64,000 nt of DNA from Berberis thunbergii (taxonomy: Eukaryota > Streptophyta > Magnoliopsida > Ranunculales > Berberidaceae), in NCBI GenBank assembly GCA_003290165.1, contig QNQO01009133.1, positions 455,181 to 519,180 of the forward strand. The letters run 5' to 3'. Each line of letters begins with the position of its first letter. Position 1 is the first letter of the stretch. The notes beneath the pieces are model-generated. The model was not told the origin of the DNA and made no database searches. It saw nothing but the letters and a program-made list of their open reading frames with translations. The translations under genes and the position numbers were made by a program. Shown piece after piece: positions 10,201-22,200 of this stretch.

Positions 10201-13200
10201 GTTCGGTTCAGCCAGTTTACTCAGTTTTATGCACACCCCTAAGCATACCTTCCTTGTCAAACAAACACACTGATCAAGCCAAATGGGCTAGAGATATTAG
10301 AGTGCACAGTGAACATAACTCTGTGAAGGGCGTTTTCATGTTGGACCCATCTTCCTAACTATCAATTCCATAGGGCTTACAAGGCACTAGTCAGGGGCCT
10401 CAGGGCATACTTTGGCTCACAAGAATCCTTAAACTTGTGTTCTGGATCTATCAAATCCCTAGGATTATCATCAGGTGACGCCGAGCGAGTACAGATGTAC
10501 AGGGCCATACTAGGATTCCGTGTCATTATTGTTAGATTGATTTGGAGAATCTAAAGTGTGAGACAAAGAGGCATAATCAGAAGCAGCCATCAAACCCTCA
10601 TGACGACATCTAGATGGCTCATCAACAATACTTGATTCTACGCCCTGCTTTTGCAATTCCATCACCCCCTTAAAGTTGGAGAGGGCCCATATCTTGGCGC
10701 ACACCTTCAGATCACTTGGATCAACACAGAGCCTGAGTACCCATGCCCGTAACCATGCTGGAACTGTCAGACTAGCCCTCTCCACTATCAACATGCCATC
10801 ACCTTGAAGCCTCTGATATGGTACTCTTCATATCCACCAGTTGAGCATTCTCCTAGAAACCTCAATGCAACAAGTATCTGTATCACTCAATTCGAAACAC
10901 AGACAATTGGCGTTAAGAAGTAGAACCAATCAGTATTCCTCAAAACCTCGAGCTGTCAAGGAGCAAAAAGCCAATTACTTAACTAGGACTATAGTATCCC
11001 GTAATGCATACAAAGTCAACGTTCTTGTTGGTTCAACTGTTACGATCCTTGTTATGGACTTTTCCCTCCTGGATAGCTCGGGATTTTGGGAGAATTGGTT
11101 GGTTCATAACAATTGGTATCAGAGCCAAACCCCACATCCAAGGTTTGAATCCCGGCAGGGGCGACCTATAGGCTAGATTAAAATAATTTAGCATTATGTA
11201 TGGGCATAGTGCTAAGTTGTTGAATACTGGTAGCTGAGAGAAGGCTCACTGGGCCAGTGTCGATAGAGTGGGCCGACGAGGACGTCGGCTTTGGAAACGT
11301 GGGGCAATGTTACGATCCTTGTTATGGACTTTCCCCTCCTGAACAACTCGTGCTTTTGGGAGAATTGGTTGGTTCATAACATCAACCCTCAAGTCACTCC
11401 TGGGAAACATACTTTGGACATGGGGTTGGCTGTGATACTACCGAGCTAATTCTTTACAAATTGCTATAGTAGTATAACTGTATAATACACATCCTCCCTG
11501 TTTTATTTAGAATATGCTAAACCTTGGAATGACTGCCTGACTTATTTAGGCTAATCATCCTTGATTTGAACATTTAATTTCATCTTTTTATGTTCAGTTA
11601 GGACAATCTTACATCTTTGTAATATCCTTTCTTCCGTTTGCTTACATGCATTGTGAGCTTTTCCCTAATTTTTATTATTATCAATAAAATTCTGGTGTGT
11701 ATTTGATCCCCCCCCCCCCACAAAAAAACAAAAAGAAAAAAAAAAAAAAAAAAACCCACCTTATTTAGGCTTCATTTATCCATTTTCTCCAATCCTCTGA
11801 GCTCTTATTCTTGACCTTTCCTTTGTCATTATTTTTTTGTTCATTAATTTGATCCTTATATTCTGTCATCTAGTTTGAAAGAAGGATCACTCAACTGGGA
11901 GATATTACAGTTTAAACTGAGGTTCCCACGTGAAGTTTTGCTTTGTCGAGTAAGTTACAATATTTTCTCGCTTTACTTTTCAAAATTGTAATCACAAGAA
12001 TAATGAAATGACGGAAATTTTAGTAAGTAAATGATTGGGTTTTTAAAAACAGACATTGCTGTCTATCATGGAATTCATTTTTCGTCAACTTTGTTTTTGT
12101 ATCCATGGAGGCATCATTGCATGTTCCTGGTTGACTGATCACTGATTGTTAGTGTTTTTTGTTCAGGTTGGTGAGTTCTATGAAGCTGTCGGAATCGATG
12201 CTTGTGTTCTAGTTGAGTATGCTGGTTTGAACCCTATTGGTGGTTTACGCTCAGATGGTATCCCAAGAGCTGGTTGCCCAGTCATGGTAATGTCCTTGCG
12301 TTTTACTTGAAAAGTATGATGCACAAAGGGTTTTTTAAACATGAAAGCATGATATGAGATGTGAGCCTGACATGAGGTATAAGCCTTTCATATATGAATA
12401 TTTTAAGAAAGAAAAGTTATACACATATGTATATAATAACGAGTTCTAAAAAAAAAGAGAAGATATACTACATACAATTCATAGTTTCACATTCAACTTC
12501 AAGCCAAAAAAGTAATATACCATTTAAATCTCACTTGCATTTCCTCATGCCTCCAAATGTCTTTGTCCATTGTCTTGATAATTATTTTTAGGGAGTCTTC
12601 TATATGGTTCCACCTTCAGGAGCGTTCTGAGGCGTACACTTCCATGTTTTTCAAAACCCCGCTCTACTTAAATATAAAGTTGTCATTGTGAAAATCAACC
12701 CCAATAATGCCTTGATTTGAAAAATGCTTTAGTGTTTTCATGAATAAATTCGTCACTAATATGTGAGAGTATGTTATGACCCACTCCCGAACCACCACTA
12801 CTGCCGTCGAGCCGAAAATGCCTTGGTGTCGGAAGAATGCAAATCGTTACTTATATTAATCTCCCCTCAAACGACTGTGTTGTGTAAGCGTGACAGCCAC
12901 AATCTAGCAACCATCATCCCTTGGGCTAGGTGCCTTTCTAGCGCACGTCCTATCGCAATCACCACCACTCCCGAGGTAGGTCGGGGCCCTTCCAGCAGGT
13001 TATTACCTTCTTGAATTTGTGCAAATAGCTACATGGAAAAGTGTGCAATCAATCCAAATAGTGAGAGTACTATTTCTAGACTTTGAATAGTTTTATTCAC
13101 GTGAGTTTTATGCATATTGTATTTCTCCTATTACTTTTGACTTTTACTATTTATGCAAAATACTATGTAGTTGAATCGTTAATTGGACACTAAATACTTC

Positions 13201-16200
13201 AGAAGTGTTGCCTGAATTTTATAAACATATTTTGATAGAACTAACTCACTAAGCAAGGAATTGATAGAGCTAAATTACAACTAAGCGAGAATTAAAATAA
13301 ATCTAAGATAAACCCTAATTCAGAGACTAATAAGAAAAGAAATATTCTTTCATTCAGTCAACCATGGAACAATGAACAATGCTTTACCTTATTTATAATC
13401 TTCATGACTTCTTTTGCAAGCTAACTAACCTAACCCTAATTGGCTAATAATGCCCTAACTACTATTATGAGTTTTACTTAATCGGCACAATTACAATTAA
13501 TTAATATTATTAAACTAACTCGTATTACTACCCGCTTACTTCAACCTCCTCAGGTCGAAGAAGCTCGTCCTCGAGCTTGAAGTTGAAGAAGTCTGATGAA
13601 CATAAACAACCAGTCACAAAACACAACGCGAAGTGCACTCGAAGTAGTGACCTCGAACCTTGCCATGATATACACTGGCTAAAGACAACTGAACCAACTT
13701 AAAAATGGAGTAAGGTGACTAAAATAACCATAACTTGCTATAAACCGCTTGAGAAGACTACCGCATAAGCTCGTGTCCCATAATATTCTCATAATTGATC
13801 GATATAACCATCGTTACTGTGTCTGTTGTTGCATCCTCTATTTGCTAAAAAATAGGCAAAAAGTCACAAAAGTTAAATGGCCTACATTTCGAAAATCGAA
13901 TACGTGTGATAGTGCCCTTAACCTCCATAAAAAGCTGGAGGGACTTTGAATGGCTTGTCTTGATTTTATTTTTTGCAACTGTTTGAGTGCATCTTTCTCC
14001 AAGATTTTCTAAAACGCTTTTATCTTGTCTTCGCATATCTTGGTCATCTGCTCTTGCTTCGTTTTACTCTTTCCATGCTTTTTTTTTCTCCCCAGGCATA
14101 AAAAATTGGCCAATACGTTCAGCACTCTCAAAAACTTCTCTATTTGTTTTAACCTGCATTAGAGTGGAGGTGGTAGTGGGGTTTATATCACTGGTCACTG
14201 GAGGTAGTGGTGGTGTAGGAGAAACGAGTTCATATTAGGGATAAGAGGGGATATAGGTGTTTTATGGTTGGGGATAGTAAAATTGGTTGTAGGTATTGGA
14301 CACCGCGTGGCATTGGGCTTGACTTGAGCCTGAGTTATATGGATATTGGATGGGGATGGAGAATAATATGGGTATGGGTAGGAATAATAGGGGTATGTAT
14401 ATTAGTTATAATACGAGGCACTCATGTTTTCATTGGATGGGTGCTCTCACAGTTTTTGGGGTGTACATAGCATACTGGATTTCTCAAGAATTGTTCTGAA
14501 AATTCAAATTAGGGACTTGCTTGAAAAATCTGACCAAGGATGTCTTGTAAATCTGAATAGGGGCTGAACTAAGAAATCCAAAATTGCAGGTGTACACAGC
14601 CACTTAAACTGGGTGTCACTGGAAATCCTTATCTTCTCCAAAACATATCTGCTGGGTTTGTTCAACAAAACAGGGTCTAAGTTGTGCAAATCTGCTGGTG
14701 CTTCAAGGGTGACAGTGGTGTTGGCTCCGACAGTGAGAAGGGTGGGCTGGGGTTTGGTTGTCGACGTGGCTAATTGACGTGGACGACGGCGATGTGGTTG
14801 ACTCAAACTTCTATAAACCTTTTGTATTCTTCAGTTACTCTTCTTCTTTCTTTTCGCTTCTCCAACTTCTTCAAATGAACCAATTTAGAATCGCTTTGGC
14901 TCTGATGCCATAGAACTAAAGCTATAAATGAGCAAGGAATTGATTGAACTAAATTACAACTAAGTGGGAATTAGAATAGATATAAGATAAATCCTAATTC
15001 AAAGTCTTTCATTCAATCAACCAAGGAATAATGAACAATGCTTTTCCTTATTGATAATCTCCCTAACTTCTTTTGCAAGCTAACTAAACTAACCCTAATT
15101 GGCTAATAATGCCCTAACTACTATTATAGGCTTTACTTAATAGGCCCAATTACATATTAATATTACTAAACATAATACTACCCACTTACATCATATTTTC
15201 TCTATCCTTCTAAGTAATATCTTTAATACAAAACAAAAAAATCGAAAATTAATGAATAATTGTAGTAAACATCGCATGCCACTATTTAAGGCGAAATATA
15301 AAATAAAAAGTTCATGTTAGATAAAACTGTTGCTTTCTTTAGTTTTAGTTGTTATTTTTCTTTAGTCGTTTTTCTCTTTTCTAGATTATTTTTTAATATA
15401 TATTCTCTTTAATTTCTTTCTCCCTCTAGCCTCTTCACATACTCTTGATATAGGACATTGCCCCATGGTAGAACATTGATGAAGTTAAGGTAACAATTTT
15501 AAAAAATAAGATTAATTTCTTGTTTATTTTTGACATATTATCATGGACTGATGGGTAACACTGCGAGAAATCGCTAATTGTCGCTGATTAATTGGCCATA
15601 GATTATCTAAATAATTAATTCAAAAATTGTAATGCTCTACTAGCGAAAAGAGATTAATCAGAGATTAAATGTCAATTAAATAACATAGGCCAAATATTGA
15701 TACAGTTAATCTTTAGGTTTCAATACAAGTCCAAATGTGCGTTAATCTTTAGGTCTCATTCCTTAAAGATGTAATCCATGATTAACAACCTTGGTTGGGA
15801 AGAACGATGAGATGTTGTTTACATGCTTGGTCAACATTGAAGGTGTGTGGTACTTCAATGATTGATAATCTGCTTATTATCTGCATTGTTGTTGCCCAGC
15901 TTTGGGCTGCCTCCTTATCTGAGCTCCACATCCAAGCAGTTATTGGCACTTGGATTGATCAAATTCAAATAACCACCACCAATCTGTCAGCGCACACCCC
16001 CTTTGGCAAATGGGCTTGGAATAGATTAACTCATGCCGTAGTTTGGGTAGTCTGGAGAGAAAAGAACAACAAAATTTTCAAAGGGGTTATGGGGTACCAA
16101 TTGGGATAATTTAATGACATCAAATTTGCTTCTTGTATATTCAATTTGGGATGTGTAGTTTTCCCAAATTTTACATGATGTATAATTTTTAGGTTGTCTT

Positions 16201-19200
16201 GGTGGCTTTTATCTTGTTACCACCAAGCTCCATTCCTTTTTACACACCATCAATACATATTGGTGGTCTTCTGATTAAAAGAAAACAGCATTGAAGGTGT
16301 GGTAGTTTCCTTAACTTATGAAATGAGAATTGCTAAATAAGCATTGCCCATCCCCGAGAGTCTGATTGAAGGGGAAAAAAATTTCTAGGTATATTATTAT
16401 TGTTTTTGTTGTTGCTATTATTCTTTTTATGTTAAATGTCAATTGTGAAAGCAACCACTCAAAGCAAGTCTGTTAATCTAATTCATCACTGTATTATTTT
16501 ATTTGTCAGTGTAATTGACTTGCAACAAAGTTTCTCCCTCACCACCAATCACGCCATTGGTTATTTTGTCATGTTTCTAACTCACCCCTGCTTTTGCAGA
16601 ATTTGCGACAGACTTTAGATGACCTAACACGCAACGGGTATTCAGTCGTGAGTAAATAAACTTTTGATTTTTGCAGAAGTTAGTTGTTGTGGGGCAGTTT
16701 CTATTCAGATGTTTGTTTATTGCAAGATTTTTATTTTTTATCGGTGATTGCAATCTCAAATCTTTCTGCCTGCATCTAATTGTTTTACCGAAACAAGAAT
16801 TGAATGGTTGCATTGGCTCCCTGAAAGTAGAATAAGAGAAACATGGCTGCATTATAATTTTATGATGGGTCGAGTTAAAAGAATATATAATACTGTTATT
16901 ATTTGTATTTTTAATCAAAGTGCTCATCAAGTTGGACACATAAAGTTCTTGTTGTTATATAGTTATGAATCCCTTCTTTCGATAGATCACATTTGGTTGT
17001 TCAGGTTGTAACTTCTTTCTTATTAATTAATAATGACTTCAAATAATGCTGAAATCACATTGTGCCTTTGTTGACTACATTTGGGAAAGTGATCAATAAA
17101 TGTGTACAGTAAGGTTCATGAAGTAGTATGGTGGAGGTTTCTAAAAAAAGAAGATAGAAGATTGGCTCATAGTGAACGGTTATCAGTTATTCTTCCCTTA
17201 TTACCTGTTTTTTGCCCAATCCCTTATTCACTATTACCTCCTACTAGGGCAGTCCTCTCATTTTGACACCTTGATTGACTGCTTCTTAAATGATCGAATT
17301 GGAATGAGTAGAGACCATGTGCTTTATTTCCTCATTGAGGGTGGAAGGTGAATAGGGTATGCCTTTCTCTCTGATATATATATATATATACGCCTTGCTT
17401 GCAACCCCATTTCCTCAATCTCTAACCTAAGCCCAGTAACCTATACCTCTCTCAGTACCTAAACCTTTTATTCTAACTTTAAACCAATCACCGAAACCAG
17501 TAGTTCCACTTGATCTCCACAGTTTAAAATCTTAAATTCAACCAACCTTCCAAAACGTCCCTCTTGAATTAGGGCCAACATCCATCCATAAAACTGTAGA
17601 ATGATATATGTTGCCAAGTTGTTCGTTGGACCACCACCATGATCCTTAGATTAAGCAATGTGAAGAAAGTATTGCCAAAGGTGTGATGGCTCAGTGGTTG
17701 AGCAGCGGCGAATGGTATCACTAGGTCACAGGGTCGATCCCAGCCGGCGGCATCTGGGGTGGGAGGGGTTAAGGGAAAAAAATCCGATATGAACAACACC
17801 AAGGTCATAAGCCTTTTGCTTACGAAGATTCTAAGTAATGATATACAATATAATATATAGAGTAGTTAGAAATTAGAGTTATAATACATAAAAAGCTAAA
17901 TAAATCACATATTTGCTGTTGCAATAGCTAATTCAATTAGAAATTCAAATCAACGCTTTTAAATGTTCAGGTGTGATGCGAGGCATTTAAGTGGAAATGC
18001 TATAAACAAAAACTTGTTGCGAAACTAATAAACCTTTTGATTGAGAAAAGTGGATATGAATCCTAGTCTTCAATTGTCATCTGGTTAAAAATGGTTAAAT
18101 ATAACACATCAAAGTTGCACCCAACAATTACGTACATTTTCGAGTAACGGCAGAGCCAGGATTTTCAGCAAGGGGGGCAAAGTACAAATAGAAATTGATA
18201 TTATATTATTTATAGATTAAAACCTTCAATAAAAAAATATAATTAAGGCATTTTTGGCAAAGTAATTTGTTACCTTTTTGTTTTGGTAAAAAAAATTTTC
18301 TGTTGTTATTTGTCCTGATTGTGTTTTTAAAATAAAAATATCGTTATGAAATCCTAATCATATGACATGGCAAACTGGCAAAAAATCATCAAACTATCGT
18401 ATAGGAAACAAATGCATATTGTTGGACATTTATTATCATAAATGGAAAAAATAAATTTGAGCAGTCAATTTTTAAACATTGAATTAGAGGGGTTGCAAGG
18501 TTGCAACTGGAATATTACATATGTGGGCATGCTTGATTTTTATTAAAATAATGTTAGGGGACAGGAAGACTTTTTTTTTATGATTCACAAGGGAGCACTA
18601 AGTTGCACATTAAACACTAGGCCCAACTTGATTGTATAATTTCAATTGAGAACTATAAATTGAGGGGGTAACTTGTCAAATTCAAGGGACAAAAAGTTAT
18701 AGGCCCTTCTTACATTCTACTGGTATCATAAGAAATTCAAAGTCAAATGGGGGCAACAAAATAGTTTCAAGATTTAAGGGGGGGAATATGCAAGATAATA
18801 GATCAAATCCCCTAGTCCTCTGCAGTAAGAATAAATTTCAAAGTTGAGGGGGGACAATTGCCCCTTTAATCTTGTATGTGGCTCCGCCCTTGTTGGTGAC
18901 AGCTTGCAATCACTTGGCATAAGTCTTTGTTATAATTAAGCTTGATGTAAGCCTTTGACACATTGTGACTAAACCTTTCCTTGAGGTTGGCTTCAAGGTG
19001 TAAGCATCCCAACACTGGGCAGCACAACAAAAATAACTTCAATGAATAGGCTTGAAATTTTGCTGTGAGAACATGGAGGATGAGATTGGTGTAATTTTCT
19101 GAACTATCTAGAGATTTCATGCTTCGCTCGACTGGATTTTATAGCACTATGAAAGTACCAAACTATCATAAGATTTGGTCACGTGTAAAGCCCTAAAAAA

Positions 19201-22200
19201 TCACAAAAGGTCCCTTTTAAGTTGCATCACCTCAAGAACATGAATCTACCGAAAGACACATGCTGAATGGACTTGTGGGCTGTTCCCCAGTGCCAGACAC
19301 CCTCTTGATAGATAGAAGGCATTCCGGTGGAGTGAGAAAATCGTCCCTTCAAGCACTCTTTTGTCTTTCCCTCTAAATATCCGAAGTCACAAAGTGAGCG
19401 CCCCCCCCTTTCCCATATCCATTTTCCCATTGTAGTAAGGTTTCTAGCCTTCCAGTTTTTTAGCCATTCATTAACTGCCCCATGGAAGGACATTGTCAAC
19501 CTGAACTCACTTAGGATGCACCTCAAAACCTCCTTAGCATAACAGCAATCTCCTTTGAAGATTATGCGCCGTCTTAAATTTTCCTTGAACTAAAGTCTAC
19601 GGAAAGAAGTTAACATTCGGAAGACAGGCCTTCATTCAAATTTACTGAGATTCTCAGCAATAAACCTGTTTCCATGCTGAGTAGAATGGAGAGTCTATGA
19701 TTCGAAAGTGATCTTTCACACAAAAAGTTCTTTGTCATCCCACAGCAGATCGTCATCAGTATCAACACCGAGGGGGAGGACTCGCTGCTGATCGTGGCAA
19801 GCAAAGTAGTGAATTCATTGATCTGCTATCCCTTAAGGTTTCCTTCTGAGGTTAAACTGCCAATCATGCTTAGCACCAAAGTCACCCAAAACTCCGAAAC
19901 AGTGCTGTTTCTGTTGTTGTAGACCTGGAAAATATTAGGGGAAAAAATATTTATTTGAGTCTAACACCATCACATTCACACCACTTGTCTTGCCAAAAGC
20001 TAATGGTATCTCCTCACCCTAATATAGAGGTAATGTAGTTGTGAATGTTGTTATTCAGAGGCTGATAAAAGGTAATGGGGAGTACAATTTAAAGCGACTA
20101 ATTAATTTGAGATAGCTAATTAATAGAGTAGAGGCAACTAATTAATTTAAGATAAATAGGGACAACTAATTTGAAGTACACTTAGATATAGTGGCTGACA
20201 AAGGGCTAAATGGGGTCTAAATCTTAAAAAATTGGGTGCTTTGTCGTAAACCACTTTTCAACAGAATGGTAACTGAAAAAAAAAGTATTCAATTCTATTG
20301 AATTGAATTCTACTCTTGGATTTTTATAATTTTTTACCAATTTAACTCGCCTGATGTAAGATTTGATTTTTAAGGTAAGATTAAGCTCATGAATTATACG
20401 ATTTGGACTACATTGTTCAATTGTAACGGCAAAATATGTATTTTCGTCATTCTTTTAGGTTGGCTAACCTCAAGGGAGTTTTGTGATGTTTAAAGTTTAC
20501 CAAGTAAATGACTATAACTTGTGTATATAATTTTTATTCACCTTAGGTTTTTGTCTAGCTTGATTTATTTATTTGTTATCGTTCTAATGCATTCTTATTT
20601 TAAGTCATTAGTAAATTCTTGTGCTTGTTTCTTACAGTGCATTGTTGAGGAAGTTCAGGGTCCTACTCAAGCTCGTACGCGCAAAGGTCGCTTCATATCT
20701 GGGTAAATAACATAACTTGCCCCAGCTGATTTATGCTATTAGTTTCTCTTGATAATAGTTACCTTTTTTGCTTTATTGAGTATCACTCGTTTATTCTGTG
20801 ATGAATATCTGCGAAGGAAGTGTATATGTTAGTATTACTGATGCATCATGCTCTAGTTAATACAAGTTTGAGATTCAAATTAGGAACACTGAAAAATTAC
20901 TGGATAAGCAAACTAGAAGAAGACTCTTTAAATTTGATGTGGAGGTTGCTTGGTTTACCATAAAGAATGATGGAATTGCATCATCATATCAGTGGGTGGA
21001 ACCCAAGAGCATAATTACTTCTAAAATCACACATCAAACCGAAAGTTGTAGCCAAGGCTACTGAATCAAGCTTGATTTCGTGAGGGTGGAGAAGTTAGAA
21101 AGAGGAGAAATCTGTATTGGGGAATTGTGTTCACTGGAATAAAAATTTCAATATGCTGAGCCCTGGTTTCTCTAGGAATTTATGTATGTTTTCATCCTTA
21201 ACAAAAAATCTGATTTTATTTTTAACTCAAACAATACATTTTTTTAAAGTTGAGCAAAAGTTTTATTGGATCCCAGAACCATTAAATGCCTCTGATATGG
21301 TTCACAAGCTAGATTATGATACCATCTGCCACAGGTCTACCTGAGCTAGCACCCGTTGGCAACTAAATTATACATGTGTTTGTTCTCTTAACAATTTCAA
21401 ACCTCATGTGATAACCAAGTAAATACAAATGGGTTTTATGGGACAGCATGGACATCAAGTAGACAGGGGGTCTCAATTTAAACCTTCTTACTCTAAGATG
21501 TCAAGAGATTTTACAATTACAAATTGGAGATAAATACACTGAACCCAATTTCATATTTTTGGACAAGATTATCTCCCATGGTCGCTCTCCAAAATTTGGA
21601 GGCACAATTTCTAATTTTTGGACAAGATTAATTTTCCTAGGGATGCAGTACACAATTTATTCTGTGCTAGAGCATTTACCATCTGATATACTTCGTGATT
21701 TTGTCTTGAGAAAACATAGTTTTGAAGTGGGGCACGCACAAATTATAGCATGTGAGGGCAAAATTGGCATATCATAGCCCAGTCTTTTCAGTGCACCAAT
21801 CTATATATTGTCTAAACTTGCATGAGCAAATAACTCGGTCTTAAATCATAAACAGAATACTTTTCTGGTCCCAAAGTTAAAACAACCTTATTAACTACAC
21901 ATTAGTTTATGGGCTACTATGTTCTTTGTTCTTTTTTTTTCTTTTGTTTTTGAAAGTAATATTTATTGCAAATCAAAAGGTTACAACGAATCCCATGGTG
22001 ACAAGCACCATCTTAACAAAGAATCTTTGTTCCATGTCACCTCTCTGTAATTAGAGGATTGGTTTATCGTTTATGTTAGGCAATATGTGCGCTTCTTATT
22101 TAATTTGCTTTTCTTGTCTGGGTGGCAAGTTTAGGGGCTGTGTTTAGGTGGTTTAGTTTTCGATGTAACTAAGCAGCCTTGTCTCATTTCTCCATAAATA

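Larger units (their letters stand above)
8690..10860 (-). pseudogene. Unrecognised gene fragment split by a hAT element
   Basis: On the minus strand a frame at 10794-10510 reads [15 protein letters not shown], then [19 protein letters not shown] and [15 protein letters not shown] further piece near 10480-10380 reads [22 protein letters not shown]. On the other side of the hAT element, 8890-8700 gives [18 protein letters not shown] and, one frame over, [16 protein letters not shown] ending at a stop near 8705. The pieces look like one coding sequence with frameshifts and stops, without introns, as in a processed pseudogene. I do not recognise the parent gene. Confidence 0.4.
12287..16599. other. 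MSH1 intron 5 (4.3 kb), retroelement-rich
   Basis: From 12287 to about 13235 I see no recognisable feature apart from a more GC-rich patch (12780-13005) of unknown origin. A minus-strand LTR element follows at 13236-15190, then a LINE tail at 15795-16285. The stretch 15540-15780 contains attaatcag-like words reminiscent of repeat family 1, too diverged to call. Confidence 0.6.
16648..20637. other. MSH1 intron 6 (4.0 kb)
   Basis: It contains a (TA)n microsatellite near 17378-17391, a SINE at 17676-17830, a decayed inverted-terminus element at 18146-18893 and a possible LINE relic on the minus strand at 19227-19530. The stretches 16660-17360 and 19810-20630 are AT-rich without features I can support; 20090-20160 holds short aactaattaattt repeats. 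Confidence 0.55.

Noticed and set aside
17690..17760. Functional tRNA gene
   Set aside because: A-box and B-box words are present, but there is no acceptor-stem pairing; a SINE fits better.
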